Assembly (NCBI GenBank): GCA_963662175.1
Contig: OY759218.1
Coordinates: 18,628,480 to 18,692,479 of the forward strand
From: Aradus depressus
Lineage: Eukaryota; Arthropoda; Insecta; Hemiptera; Aradidae
DNA: 64,000 bases
Direction: 5' to 3'
The notes beneath the pieces are model-generated. The model was not told the DNA's origin. It searched no databases and saw nothing but the letters and a program-made list of their open reading frames with translations. This document shows positions 1 to 10,748 of the stretch, piece after piece. A program made the position numbers and the translations under genes. Position 1 is the first letter of the stretch; every line of letters begins with the position of its first letter.

Positions 1-344
1 ATGTCACAAAGTCTCACTTTGAAAAAGAATTCATAAAATACTGTAGGACGTGATAAATGTCTCTCCAAGGAAAAGGTACAATAAAATCAAATGGCCGACA
101 CGACAATATTTTAAACACAGTAGATGTTCTTCATTTATTGTCAGCTTTGATATATGAATGGAATGTGAAAACAAGGAAAACGTGATATATTCATGATAAA
201 GGTAATGGTGACGAAGAATATGAAATACTACTCGTATTATGTTCAACAAATACATAATGAAATTTAATCATGCGAAAGGGACTTATTGGATCAAGTAAAA
301 CATTTGAGAGAGTATCTTAGTACATTGTAGATATTTTATGCTGA
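1..344. other. No gene recognised
   Basis: AT-rich sequence with many stops in all frames. I see no repeat family or coding signal. The open frame at 31-255 on the minus strand is short and has no recognisable domain. Confidence 0.5.
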
Positions 345-545
345 ATAAAAACAAAGTACTTCAACATTTATATTGTCTAACTCCACAAAAATATACATAT
401 AATGTTCACCGATTTCGGCCATATTTATTCAATTCTCACGTTACCTGACATTATTACTTAACACTGTGACACCCTGCCACTTAGGGAAGTCCCTTTCGGA
501 AGGGTGGGAGGGGGGGGAGGCGGGGGGAGTCCTACCTTAATATAA
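345..545 (-). repeat. HP-type repeat, eroded copy
   Basis: This matches 58770-58945 over several blocks: a TATTGTCTAA-like edge, an ATATACATA block, CGATTTCGGCC, then an ATTTATNCAATTCT block, a CTGTGACACCCTG block and GGGAAGTCC. The stem-loop that is intact at 58.8 kb is eroded here. A G-rich run at about 504-530 follows. Homology to the other copy is seen directly; the type of element is inferred. Confidence 0.5.
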
Positions 546-596
546 CATTTACAATTATTTGAGTTGTCAATAATCTACAAAAATATATATACAATT

Positions 597-1748
597 CGCT
601 TATTCTCAAAAAAAAACTCGAAATTTATATCTTTGATGATTCTTGTCCAACGGAACCGTGAGTTATCATTAAGCTAATTTTTTTTTACGAAACTACAACA
701 CTAGGCGTACCAAATTATGAAACAAATGTATCTCTTTTATCATTAATAAAAAATATATGTTTAAGTAGATACCCTAAAAATCATTCCCTCAATGTGTCTC
801 AACCGACAAATTCGAATAGATTCAAGCATCTGATTCAAAAAGTTTCTTAAAAACTATCTGCTATCTTATTTTTGAGGGCGCCGGTAGCTCAGTGGTATGC
901 GTGCTTGACTTCTGAGCTCAAGGTCGTGGGTTCGTAGCCCGACCGAGGCCCTTAGTTTATTTTATCTGGGAGGTAAAATAAACTTAAGCACGCCGTCCTC
1001 CGGATGGGACGTTAAGCGATGGTCCCGAGCCTGTACGATGTCAGGTACTCGTTAAAGACCCCTACCCTAGATTAATAAAAATTTAGGGTAGGCAAAATTT
1101 AGGACTCCCACAGTAGAGTCGGGCTCATGTCCACCAGAGTGACGAAAGAGCGCTCTGGTAGTAGGCGATATGACCTCGTAGTTAAAGCCCGGGCATGAGT
1201 CATAAAACCTAACCTAACCTATCTTATTTTTTTTTCATATATAATAGTACTGGCTGTATATAAATGTGTATATAGTTCAAAAACGGCAAACGGAAAAATT
1301 ACAATATATATTTTTAAATTTGTCCTTAAAAACGTGTCATTCCCTCACAGTTGTGTAACAGGAGAATTGGAGCATAATTTTGAATTATATTGAACGCAGC
1401 CTTATTGTTTTCAGAAGTTGGCAATACTGATTTTAAAAAAATAGGGCAAACCGGAGTGTGAGTGATGAGATTTTTGTTAAAGCTATTTTAAAGGAAAACT
1501 TTGTCAAATTTGCATTTTCGGCTGTCATTTCCTCACACCGTGTTGTAAAAAGGTAAGCGCTTATTTATATATTTTTTTAAATATTTTTGTTTGAGTTTAT
1601 AGGAGTAATAATGTATCGTAAAATCGCTTGAAAAAGTTTATAATTATGTTTTATACTTTTGCGCAATAATGTTTCATTTCATCATTCCCTCACACAATCG
1701 TCATTCCCTCACCTACAAATTGTATATTTTATTTGAGAATCAGCCATA
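597..1748 (+). mobile_element. M1 TIR element, copy 1 (carries a SINE)
   Basis: It aligns almost throughout with 62271-63062. The ends are inverted: the left edge contains ATTCTCAAA and the right edge TTTGAGAATCAGC. There is no transposase. The motif TCATTCCCTCAC recurs at about 780, 1338, 1525, 1680 and 1700, plus one inverted form near 1455. Without the 344-bp SINE at 876-1219 the copy is about 0.8 kb. This is consistent with a non-autonomous DNA element (MITE); the superfamily is unknown. Confidence 0.7.
876..1219 (+). mobile_element. tRNA-derived SINE tS1, copy A, full length
   Basis: It starts with a tRNA-like head GGCGCCGGTAGCTCAGTGGT. The A-box-like TAGCTCAGTGGT is at 885-896 and a B-box-like GGGTTCGTAGCCC at 928-940. 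A tRNA-unrelated body follows, ending in GCCCGGGCATGAGTCATAA and a short tail of AACCT units. A 13-bp TSD, CTATCTTATTTTT, flanks it at 861-873 and 1219-1231. The second M1 copy near 62535 lacks the SINE and shows the empty site. Pol III transcription is inferred from the boxes. Confidence 0.9.
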
Positions 1749-1956
1749 TATAGGTAAATACTTACAAACTAGCTATATTAATTTCCAGCTTTTCCAGAGA
1801 GTCAAGTTGTCTACTTGGAGGTACTTTATTCCCGTTGCTTCGTTGAGACAAAGCACCAAGAAAACATGTGGCTTGTTACTTGTTATCTATAACTATTTAT
1901 TATAAAAATAGAAATATTATATGATATAGTAAAAAAAGATGCCAACATAGATCTGA

Positions 1957-2260
1957 TAAGATTTTGGCCGAAATCGAACAAAAATTGAGACCACTTTACT
2001 TCGAGTCTTATGTAGGTACATTTTACAACATGCCGCTCATACTTATGACTAAATCAAAAATTATCACAAGTAAATGTTGTAGATAAAACTAAAGAACTCA
2101 TTTTACATGAAATTCGGTTTTTCGTAGGTCGTCCAACTTTCGAGATACATGTCGAAAACCGACCTGAAATGACCTTATGAATTACATATTTTTAGACGTT
2201 TCCTTGATTTACCTGAAAACGGTTACTCCTATCGAAAAATTGGTTCTTACCAAACATGTT
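1957..2260 (-). repeat. R2 fragment
   Basis: On the minus strand it contains the R2 hallmarks: GGAAACGTCTAAAAATATG, a TCGGTTTTCGACATGTATCTC-like block, and TTTTGGCCAAAATC-like sequence at the low-coordinate edge. Related copies are at 18255, 32690 and 49440. Non-coding. Confidence 0.7.
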
Positions 2261-2453
2261 CCTTATTAAATTTCCATTAGCTAATGTGTCATTTTATTTG
2301 AGTTGGGATCAATATGACCAAGATTATAGTGTCTCAAAGAATGAAAAAAAGTAATGTTTAAATTGTATCGCGTAGCAACGAATTATATTAAAAAAATATA
2401 TTGGTAGTGTTTTGTTAAAAATTATAAAAGTAAAAATAAATATATATATTTTT

Positions 2454-2631
2454 TATACCAACCACGCTTTTACACTATCTCTCCCCCTCTCTCAAATTCA
2501 TTTCATACTGGCATTACTGATGGGTACTGGAAAGTCACTCTCAGAATTACCGTTTATAATGAAAGCCAGTATCAAATGAATGTGAGAGCGGAGAGGGGGA
2601 AAGGATGATCTGTATAAGCGTGGTTGGTATA
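2454..2631. repeat. Short inverted-repeat element
   Basis: The left edge TATACCAACCACGC is mirrored by GCGTGGTTGGTATA at the right edge. The arms go on with CTCTCCCCCTCTCTCAAATTCAT against ATGAATGTGAGAGCGGAGAGGGGGA (shortened to matching blocks). The same arms occur singly at 18.5, 24.5, 30.2, 49.2 and 51.2 kb, always attached to R2, so this is probably a terminal module of R2. Confidence 0.65.
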
Positions 2632-3372
2632 AGAAAGTAATTTTTTTTTTAAATTATTTTTTTATTTTAATTATTAGAGTTACTAGGGAATTGGCCGGTG
2701 GGTACTTGTTGGTATGTTGACTAAGTGTACAGTAGAGACAAGAAGAAGAATAATGCGAGAAGGATGCAGGGATGGAGGGAGAGAGGGGGAGGGAGGGAGG
2801 GTAAGGACACACACGTAGCGGTGACTGATGCCGGTCCCACTTCATAGCCAGCTCAGGTCCCGACATAAATTGTAAGATTTCCAGACCAAACGTCTATTTG
2901 TCACTGGATCTCCCATCCTACATCCAAGAGCACACACGACGTACCACAACGTACCACAACAAACCCAATCCAGACAAATGAGCGCCTTACCTTTCTTCCC
3001 CCCTTTATCATTACTATATATGAATCTATACCTACCATCTATTACCCGAATCTTTTTATTTCATCATCCACTCCCCTATCCCTAATCTGAAATTGAGTGA
3101 GTGGATTCCATTGCCAACCTCATATATTTCCATCATTCTTTCGAGATTGGTTAAAATTAAATACGACATCCTTCTGGTACTTTATGATACATTTTCTAAA
3201 ATCTGTTATGACTAGGGATGAGCACTGATAGACAATGTATCCTATTATGCTGAAATCGTTAATTTTTAACTTAAATCCTGGGCGTTCGAACTTTATCAAA
3301 TCAAAAAATTCGAAACAATGAAAACATTTATTTCAATGAAACTTAATTAAAATTCATAGATCATTTTTATTT
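2632..3372. other. No gene recognised
   Basis: A purine-rich GGGAGGGAGGG tract lies at about 2770-2800 and a short direct repeat of ACGTACCACA at 2938-2957. No protein or RNA homology was recognised. Confidence 0.5.
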
Positions 3373-3643
3373 AGTTATTGTGATTCATGCCAGGCGATAT
3401 CGCCTCTTTCGTCGCTCTGGTGGACATGAGTCCGTCTTTACTGTGGGAGCACTAAATTGTGTCCACCTCGGCCTACCCGACATTACACAGGTTCGGGACG
3501 TCGCTTAACGTCTCATCCGAAGGATGACGTGCTCAAGGTCTTTTCATCTCCCAGATAAAAAAAAAAAGGGCTTCGGCCGGGTTTCTTACCCTCGATCTTG
3601 CGCTCAATAAGCAAGCATGCTACCTCTGAGCTACCGGCGCCCT
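3373..3643 (-). mobile_element. tS1 SINE, copy B
   Basis: Reverse complement of copy A. It ends at 3643 with the tRNA head (GCTACCGGCGCCC on the plus strand) and begins at 3373 with the TAGTTATTGTGATTCATGCC tail side. The B-box region is eroded (GGGTTTCTTACCC), so the copy is old. It lies against a second, different tRNA-like SINE. Confidence 0.8.
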
Positions 3644-3679
3644 CTACAGATTTTTGTTCAGAACCTTTACTGTAGAAGA

Positions 3680-3880
3680 CATTTCTCCTTAGGGTCTTTG
3701 CGGGCTGGAGCGTAGGATTTTGGTCGCATGGTCCGACCAAGGTTGTGAGTTCGAATCCCGTCCGGGAGAGAGTTTTATTTCATAGATAGAACTTCCTCCC
3801 AGAGCCATGGATGTTGTGTAAATAACCAATAACTCCTAGAGGCCTAGTTAATATGCTTCGTATATAATAACGCAAAAAAA
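3680..3880 (+). mobile_element. Second tRNA-like SINE (candidate)
   Basis: A good Pol III B box, GAGTTCGAATCCC, at 3747-3759 is followed by CGGGAG and an AT-rich body with no tRNA 3' end. No clear A box was found upstream, so the head may be degenerate or truncated. It resembles the layout of a tRNA SINE, but I see no second copy in the window. Confidence 0.4.
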
Positions 3881-4029
3881 TAATATATATTTCTCCATTC
3901 TTGGCTCTAACCCCGGGTGGTAATTACACCAGTCGCAAAACACATATCATCGGTGACATTGCTTAACTGCAAACATCACCACTTCAAAGCGCTTGTGAAA
4001 ATGGTGTAAGAACTAGTCTAAAACTAGGG

Positions 4030-4130
4030 ATTGCCTATGGTATACTTGTTAGCATCGCTAGCTGGATCCCCGATGTTGTAGTTATCATCGCTGGCTGGAA
4101 CCCTGATGGTGTATTGCTCGTTTCTCACAA
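4030..4130 (+). repeat. Degenerate ~42-bp tandem, tRNA A-box-like
   Basis: Two to three units are built around TGTTAGCATCGCTAGCTGGA and GTTATCATCGCTGGCTGGAA, separated by GGATCCCCGATG-like text. The same unit is repeated better at 60430-60900. The TAGTGGTTAGCATCGCT form there resembles a tRNA D-arm/A box. No B box follows. Confidence 0.4.
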
Positions 4131-4214
4131 ATCAGCAAGCCACTTAGTGCAACCTGACAAGCTGAGGAAAGTTAAGATGGCTTCTCCCCAAAACAAGAAA
4201 AAATGGTTGAAATA

Positions 4215-4385
4215 CAAAATGTCCCCTTTGGTAGGGAACTGGGGCGTAGTGGAGCGGGTCTTATCTGCGGCCGGGGTCGACTCCTGACTCAGCACGTACC
4301 TCCAGAGTCCCGATAAGATCTTTTGTCTCCCCTCACGTCTTCAGGATCAGACCCAACTTAATATAAAACCACATTCTTCTATCAG
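4215..4385 (+). repeat. Possible tRNA-like fragment
   Basis: TAGTGGAGCGGG at 4247-4258 resembles an A box and GGGTCGACTCC at 4274-4284 a B box with one mismatch. The spacing is shorter than in a normal tRNA, so a functional gene is unlikely. It may be a deleted SINE head. Confidence 0.25.
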
Positions 4386-5345
4386 ATCTCTTATGTATTC
4401 ATGACAATTGTTCAAGTAAATTACCCAGTCGGTCAACATCGGCAACAATTTAATTCCAATCTTTAGCATCTGTTCAACATTTCAGAAGCAATATCCAACA
4501 AGGTGCCGCTTCACAAAGCTACAACAAACATGAGGAAAAGTGGATGTCAATTATATCAGAGGAATACATTTTGGGGAAAATACATTTTCTGTCTATATTA
4601 ATAAAGTTGAAATGGCCTCCTTTGTATTGTGCGTCTGTGTGTTCCTAATAGGGTTTGCGATTCTGGGATCCCGAATTTCAAGAAAATAAATTCCATCTAG
4701 AAAATCCCGCGACTTCGACTTAAAATTTTAAGGAGGTGATATGAGGTTTTATTTATGTATTTATCAACGAAAAAAAAGAAGGTCGGTTTATCGAGACTCA
4801 ACTAAACAGGGCACATTCTTCTTCAATATCTAATACGAAAGTACATAAAGTCTTTCCCGAGAATGTTCATTTCTGAATTTTGTATTTAATTATTCACGCG
4901 TGTACCGCCCATGCCGTTAATATAAATTATGTAATGTTTATATTTAAATTGTATAACAATACACATGTTGAATGTTGGAAAAAAAAACAGTGTTTCCCTT
5001 TTTACATTATATGACACGTGCAAGGTGCACCGAAAAAATAATAAAAGGTTTTATATATGTAAGGTTACATTATATCAAAATAATCAGGAAATAAAAAGTT
5101 ACGTTAATCAAACTAAGATTTAGAGTTTGCTTCTAACGTATAAGAAACAGTACAAATGCTGGCAGTGGTGAAATGAATACCTTAAGGAACAAACCATCGT
5201 ACCAAGAGGACGTAAAAGAGCTTAGATGGGACACATCCCAGAGGTTTGACAGACCAGTGATGCAGCCAAGGGCCTTCACACGAATCGAAGCATGGGGTTA
5301 GTACACTTTATAACGATATGCGTTCTGAATAACTGGTCGGACGAG
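4386..5345. other. No gene recognised
   Basis: AT-rich. TCTATATTAATAAAG at about 4590 looks superficially like a Helitron 5' end, but no matching CTRR end with hairpin was found. Nothing else could be supported. Confidence 0.45.
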
Positions 5346-5850
5346 AGAAAGGTTCTGTTCCTGGCGGTATACACTACTATGGAGGTTCAAAACATTTAAA
5401 ACTCTCATCCGGAACAGGTCGAGACTGTCATTGATCTTTGTTGCAGTTAAACAGATACCCGACCTCTAGCGGCCAGAGTTACGTGAACTTAGAAAGGTTC
5501 TGTTCCTGGCGTACACTACTATGGAGGTTCAAAACATTTAAAACTCCCACCCGGAATAGGTCGAGACTGTCATTGATCTTTGTTGCAGTTAAACAGGTAC
5601 CCGACCTCTAGCCGCAAGAGTTACGTGAACTTAGAAAGGTTCTGTTCCTGGCGTACACTACTATGGAGGTTCGAAACATTTAAAACTCCCATCTGGAACT
5701 GGTCGAGACTGTCATTGATCTTTGTTGCAGTTAAACAAGTACCCGACCTCTAGCCGCCAGAGTTATGTGAACTTAGAAAGGTTCTGTTCCTGGCAGTGTA
5801 CATTACTGGGGAGGTACGAAAAATTTTCAACTCCCACCCTCCAAAACCGT
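5346..5850 (+). repeat. 142-bp tandem array, about 3.5 copies
   Basis: AGAAAGGTTCTGTTCCTGGC recurs at 5346, 5491, 5633 and 5775, giving a period of 142-145 bp. Each full unit includes TGGAGGTTC, CATTTAAAACTCCCA, GGTCGAGACTGTCATTGATC and ACCCGACCTCTAGC. Units differ by a few substitutions, so the array is fairly young. The last unit is truncated and runs into R1. Confidence 0.9.
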
Positions 5851-6332
5851 TTGCGTAATATTCAATAGTTGACTTACATATAGGGGCTCCTAAATCCTCA
5901 TACTACATTTTTTGTCGATAAATTCATTACATTGGCAGTTATTGGGGTTTATGAGTTGAGCCTCCCCTCTGAACCCCATTCCTATCTGCCGATTCCGCTG
6001 AAAATTAATAAATGCTGTCCTTGTGGGGTTTTAAATTCACACATGAAATTTTGTGTCAATACATTCATCACAACTGCAGTTATTAAATTATTATCGATTT
6101 GGCTGAAAATTGGAAGGTGTCGTTGATAGAAGGTTCTGGATTCACATAAAAAATTTCGTGTTGATGCATTCATTCTATCGGGAGTTTTCTTGTTCACAGA
6201 AACACAGACAGATAAAAATTTTGTTTTCATATTTTGAATCTGGTGGTAGGAAAACATGAAATTCCGTTGAAAATTCCTCATCTAATTTTTGACCTATTAC
6301 ATAACTTCCCCTATCGTATGACTGGGGAAGTA
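5851..6332 (-). mobile_element. R1 copy, minus orientation
   Basis: It holds R1 blocks in reverse: TTGACTTACATATAGG, two AATGAATGTATC-type modules (here GATGCATTCATTC and AATACATTCATC), CTATCGGGAGTTNTCNTGTTCACA, and the terminal ACTGGGGAAGT at 6322-6332. The frames at 5932-6281 read this repeat and are not genes. Confidence 0.85.
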
Positions 6333-6429
6333 ATAAATATCTTTCAAAAATACCTCACATATAGACAGCCGCCCACTTACAGTTATTTATAAAGATTACA
6401 CAAGATATATAAATAATTGTCCGCCATAT

Positions 6430-6464
6430 GGGGGGAGGCGGGGGGGGGGGGGGGGGGGGGGGGG
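6430..6464 (+). repeat. Poly-G tract
   Basis: An uninterrupted run of 25 G at 6440-6464, preceded by GGGGGAGGC. The run length is likely unreliable in an assembly. It creates a glycine stretch in an open frame that I do not consider coding. Confidence 0.85.
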
Positions 6465-6465
6465 T

Positions 6466-6891
6466 CGTTAGGTAGCTCACTTAAGAACACCCCCTCATAT
6501 AGCTACGGAATATTAAAACGGAGCGATAAAAACCACCCTTTTTCATCATTCCAATTTTGTGTTATTCCACTTTTTTTTTTGTCCAGCACATCCCAAGAGG
6601 CAGGAAATGCGTTTGTATTACTAAACAGTCTTAATTCCCACCAACAAGTGTTGACGTCTACTTGGTTACATGTTCCATATTGTCGACAAATATTCCAGAG
6701 GTGTCCACTATTTCCAACGACATTTTGGGTTGGTCGCAAGACCTTTCTTCAGGTCACAATGAGCAAGAAAGAGTCTGCGATCCACCCGACATATCTCCAG
6801 TTTAAAAAATGGACATTTCTAGAAGATTTGCCACAAGCCTCCCTGAGAAACTTAGGTAGTAGGTACTTGGCTACGTTAATGAGACGTTCTC
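6466..6891. other. Unassigned; open frame continuing into J1
   Basis: An open frame begins at 6417, runs through the poly-G and ends inside the J1 insertion at 6926. Its translation shows no domain and depends on the G-run length. No repeat family was recognised. Confidence 0.4.
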
Positions 6892-6900
6892 AAAGGACTA

Positions 6901-7731
6901 TTTTTAATTTATTTTTTTTATTCTAGAATCTGTACATACAATAGGTACATACAATAGAATCTGAATATACAATAGGTATAAGTGAACAAGAAATAAAAAT
7001 ATACAATTGATGGGAGAAGCCAGCCAGTGCTGACACTCCCTTAGATATCCTCGTTACTTAAAGAAGATAGCGAGGCCAGCGTCGTCTTAGGAGGCGTGGA
7101 GGGTTGACGGGACGGGACTGAGGACATGCGTTGAGCGACAGGATTGGGATGGGTATTCAACTTAGAATAGAATTTCTTGAAGTAAAGATGGATCTTGGAA
7201 ATAAGGAGTGTTGAGGTCTTTGTGTCGGACTTTGTTGGTGACATAAAAGAGAGCATTGACAATTTGTCGTAGGACTTTTGTCTGAAAAGATTGTATTCTG
7301 TTAATGTTGGAACTCTTGGCTGAGCCCCATAGTTCAAGTCCGTATGTCCATATTGGTCGTATGATTGTTTTGTAAATTGTAAGTTTGTTCTCAACTTGTT
7401 TTGACTTTGATCCAAGTTCTTGTTGAGTTCTTGCATGGGGGGGATTCCACGTTAGTCTGCTGTCTAAGTAAAACCCAAGGTACCCCACGTTGTTGGAGGT
7501 TGGAATGAAAGCACTGTTCATAGATAAAGGTGGACAGTTTTGCCTTCGAAATGTGAAGGTAACTTGAACACATTTACCATTGTTGATCTTAATTCTCCAT
7601 AACTCACACCATCTGGAGATCTCATCTAGATGCTTTTGCAGGCTTAGGAACGCGTTATTGGGATCAGGATCTGGAGCAAGGATGGCTGAGTCATCAGCGT
7701 AGGTAGTGAGACTGGTTCTAGGTTGGGTTGG
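6901..7731 (-). pseudogene. J1: 5'-truncated Jockey-like LINE, RT C-terminal part
   Basis: On the minus strand the translation enters with TTYADDSAILAPDPDPNN. The YADD catalytic motif of a reverse transcriptase lies at 7690-7701. It then passes through a thumb region with PIWTYGLELWGSAKSSNINR near 7300-7355, typical of Jockey-clade insect LINEs. The region before ELGSKSK is shortened and the frame is shared by two overlapping frames, so there are indels. The 3' end has a short UTR and an A-rich tail at about 6905-6930. A 9-bp TSD, AAAGGACTA, lies at 6892-6900 and 7732-7740, marking target-primed insertion. It is truncated at its 5' end and cannot encode an active protein. Confidence 0.85.
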
Positions 7732-7741
7732 AAAGGACTAC

Positions 7742-8013
7742 TAAAACTGTCTATAATTCAGCGTAAAAACGCAGCTGAAAATTTCCATTTTTCGTATATG
7801 AAATTTTCTCTTTAATGTTAAAAAACTATTTTTTTCTTGAAAAATTCTACTTTCTCCAAAATCTGAATCGCTCGTCCGTCTTACGATTCGCTATATGTAA
7901 CTTTCAGAAATTCATAGTTATAAAATTTTTTAATATGAAACTTAGATAGGAACAACTTTGACCATTGAATTGTTTTTTTTCTTTCTTTTCTATACCTATA
8001 GTAAAAAAAGTAT
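7742..8013. other. No gene recognised
   Basis: Short AT-rich spacer between J1 and a SINE fragment. No signal was found. Confidence 0.5.
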
Positions 8014-8248
8014 TGTTAGTTATTGTGACTCATGCCCGGGCTTTAACTATGAGGTCATATAGCCGACTACCAGAGCGCTGTTTCGTGACTCTGGTTGACC
8101 TGAGCCCGACTCTACTAAGGGATTCCAAAATTTTGCATACCTATATTCTTTATTCATCTAGGGTAGGTTTCTCTAGTGAGTACCTGATATCGCACAGGCT
8201 CGGAACCATCGCTTAACGTCCCATCCGAAGGACGGAGTGCTCAAGGAT
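8014..8248 (-). mobile_element. tS1 SINE fragment (copy C), fused to R2
   Basis: It carries the 3' half of tS1 from the tail (TAGTTATTGTGACTCATGCC) to the GACGGAGTGCTCAAGG block. The tRNA head is missing. After CTCAAGG the sequence does not continue as a SINE but enters GATGTATTGTATTTG and then R2. The same junction occurs at 15365-15400. Confidence 0.8.
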
Positions 8249-8254
8249 GTATTG

Positions 8255-8400
8255 TATTTGTTTTCAACGGATTTTCACGTTTGAAGTTACCATGAACAAG
8301 TTTTGAGCATTTTTGCAATGATGTCTATCTGTGCGTGCATGTGTGTGTGTTATTGGAACATTGGGAGCGCTCAAAAATCGAAATGCAAAAGGTGTTACAT
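8255..8400 (-). repeat. R2 fragment
   Basis: Minus-strand R2 terminal section: AACGGATTTTCACGTTTGAAG, then ATTTTTGCAATGATGTCT and a GT-rich stretch, then GGGAGCGCTC. It is joined directly to SINE copy C. Confidence 0.75.
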
Positions 8401-8835
8401 GCAGACCCCGGTCTCATCTACCAGCATTCACAATTGTCATTCAAAAATGTCCGAAGAAAAACAGATTCAACCCAAAATCGATATCAATTCTGGAGTGCTG
8501 AAAGTGGCTTTACATAAATTTGTCAGCTATCCTAAGATACGGACGAGGCCAAATCCCATTTGCATCTTCGCTCTCAGTCATCCGTTATCACGTTATACGA
8601 TATCCCCACCTCCCGACTAAACATTAATATGGAAATAACTTCAACTGAAAATTATATTGTGAAAATGTAAGGAAAACTCATCTTCTTCAGATACAAAATA
8701 TACTTAAATAAATAGAGTAAATGCTGTGGTTACCCCTTATGAACATAATTTCGTGAGTTTGATCAATTGGTCATCCGTTCTGGAGATGTAAACAGACAGT
8801 TATATATATGATATACAGACAGATATAAAATGTGT
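8401..8835. other. No gene recognised
   Basis: The open frames at 8303-8620 overlap R2 and have no domain. The rest is AT-rich and unassigned. Confidence 0.45.
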
Positions 8836-9010
8836 CGGTGAATCACTGTGTGTACTTCCTAATCAATTAATACATAGGGGCTTCTGAATCTCTTGCTAAA
8901 TATGGTCATTAATTTTCAGCGGAATCGGCTATAGGGAAGGGAGGGAGGGGGGCTCAACTCAAAACTCTAATAACTGCGAATTTGGAAATTTCATTTCCTG
9001 ACGTGAAACG
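8836..9010 (+). mobile_element. R1 fragments, rearranged
   Basis: It starts with an R1 edge in minus orientation (GTCGGTGAATCACTG, GTACTTCC), then a piece in plus orientation (TTTTCAGCGGAATCGGC, GGGAAGGGAGGGAGG, CTCAACTCAAAACTC). The inner part has been deleted. Confidence 0.65.
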
Positions 9011-9102
9011 GATAAGCTTTTTTTTTTTATTATTAACTATTTTCTGTCACATGAGCATCTGGGCGATTACGAAGAGAAAAAATTTAGAATACATAATAAA
9101 TA

Positions 9103-9784
9103 CAGAAGAACCTCTTTAAGTCGAACCTCGATAAGTCGAAAACCTCCAAAACTCGAAAAAAAAGTTTTGTTTCTTTTCCTTCAAGCCCCAAAACCTCCAT
9201 TACTCGAAATATCAACCCTCTATTAGTCGAAATAATCAGTGAGTCCCTACAAGCCATTTTGGTACATATTTTCCCTCTATAACTCGAAAAAATAAATTGG
9301 ACCTCTGTATCTCGAACATAGCAATGTTTTATTTTACAACCTTTACAACTAGATTATTTGAAACTTCTTACCTCTATAGCTCGAAGGAAAATAAGTTACC
9401 GACTTTAAGAATTTGCCGACAATGTACACCATTGTTTCTTAGAAAACAATTTAGGAGTATACAATAAATAGGATTACCAATTATCTAAACAAAAAAAAAA
9501 TGACTGACTTTTTTTAATACCTACATATACTACGTATTTTTTATTTCAAGGATGTTTTGAAATATGTAATGTTGATTTATAATAAATATAAATATGTTTG
9601 TTACCTCTGTAACTTGAATTTTTATTTATTTCACCTCTATAACTCAAAATTAGTTAGAATGAATCTTAACCTCTACAAGTCGAATCAAAATCCGCCTAAG
9701 TCGAAATCCTCCATAAGTCGAAAACTCTATAACTCGAATTTTTTAGGCGTCTCCCTTGATGTTCGACTTATAGAGGTTCTACTG
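9103..9784 (+). mobile_element. Pogo/Tigger-like TIR element, non-autonomous
   Basis: Terminal inverted repeats CAGAAGAACCTCT and AGAGGTTCTACTG are flanked by TA at 9101-9102 and 9785-9786, as in Tc1/mariner/pogo elements. There is no transposase frame. About fourteen direct copies and one inverted copy of a CCTCTATAACTCGAA-like 15-mer are scattered inside (for example 9111, 9127, 9144, 9216, 9273, 9371, 9633, 9669, 9707, 9725). The motif is the inner part of the TIR. The superfamily is inferred from the TIR text and the TA target. Confidence 0.8.
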
Positions 9785-9786
9785 TA

Positions 9787-10623
9787 TATTATATGCAATA
9801 GAACATTACCCATAATAAAAACAATAACGTTACATTTGTTTATAAATTACACATTTACTTATAATTAATGATCCGATTACCTTGCTTTTATCTTTGTAAA
9901 AACGTTAACATTTTGTTTAATTTTCTTTTTGCAGGAATAATGGTTTCCCGAATTTGAGTATTTATGTGCGCCAAAGTTTCTTGTTTTTTTTAAACATTTA
10001 AATTTACTTTTTAATAAAATATTGTGGAAGGTGAACTGCCTAACCCTGATTGAGACTTCGTCTCTTTCATTGCCTAATTGTGATGGAAATTATTTTTAAT
10101 TTTTTAGTTGTAGGTTTGTATTGTATAAAAAATTGTAGAAAAATCAAACGTAACAGTTCTCTTTTTAATTTTTTTTACGGAATTTTGTATATAGATAAAG
10201 GAAAATATTTCATTTCCTTTTTTATGACAATAAATGTTTTTAATTATTCAGCAAGTTGTAATTTATCTTAGTTAAATATATATTTATTAGTGTTGATAAT
10301 ATTTATATTTAAATAAAAGAGCTTGAATTGTTTATTTAATTTTTTTTTGTAATAAAAACTATTTTCATTTTATAGAACACTAATTGTGTAGATAGCATAA
10401 TTATTGTTATAGGCGTATTATTTAAAAAATACTATTTTATATTATTTGTGTAATATTGTTCGCTGGTGCTTTCTTTAATTCTTTTTTGCAACTTTATGTT
10501 TTGTGCTTTTATTTTAACGCATTTGAAAAATTTTATCCGTAATCCATTTTTTTAAGTAATTCTATAAGAATTTCATGTAATAAAACATCGAAAAAATTAT
10601 GAGTAATTTTTATATAATGAATA
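9787..10623. other. No gene recognised (very AT-rich)
   Basis: Long AT-rich stretch with short frames only. It looks like UTR or spacer, but no poly-A signal context or exon could be supported. Confidence 0.5.
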
Positions 10624-10748
10624 TATAATGAAGCCCTTATGTAAGTTAACTAGTGATTATTAGCGCAAACGGTCCACTGATTTTGGAGAGGAAGCGAAAA
10701 GATAGTTGATCAATTCGTTGACGATGGTTCACCGGCGACTTTTCCCTA
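10624..10748 (+). mobile_element. R1 3'-end fragment
   Basis: It contains GAAGCCCTTATGTAAGTTAAC, GCGCAAACGGTCCACTGATT, GGAGAGGAAGCGAAAA and a diverged end GGTTCACCGGCGACTTTT. Only the last module of R1 remains. Confidence 0.75.

Noticed and set aside
885..940. Functional tRNA gene (A and B boxes present)
   Set aside because: The head continues into a common repeat body with a simple tail and TSD. It recurs several times in the window, so it is a SINE head, not a tRNA gene.
4586..5060. Helitron
   Set aside because: TCTATATTAATAAAG resembles a 5' end, but no hairpin plus CTRR 3' end was found.
5932..6281. Two overlapping open frames
   Set aside because: They read an R1 copy; the same text occurs in other R1 copies with different stops.
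6417..6926. 169-codon open frame
   Set aside because: It depends on a poly-G run of uncertain length, gives a glycine tract, and ends inside a LINE inserted in the opposite direction.
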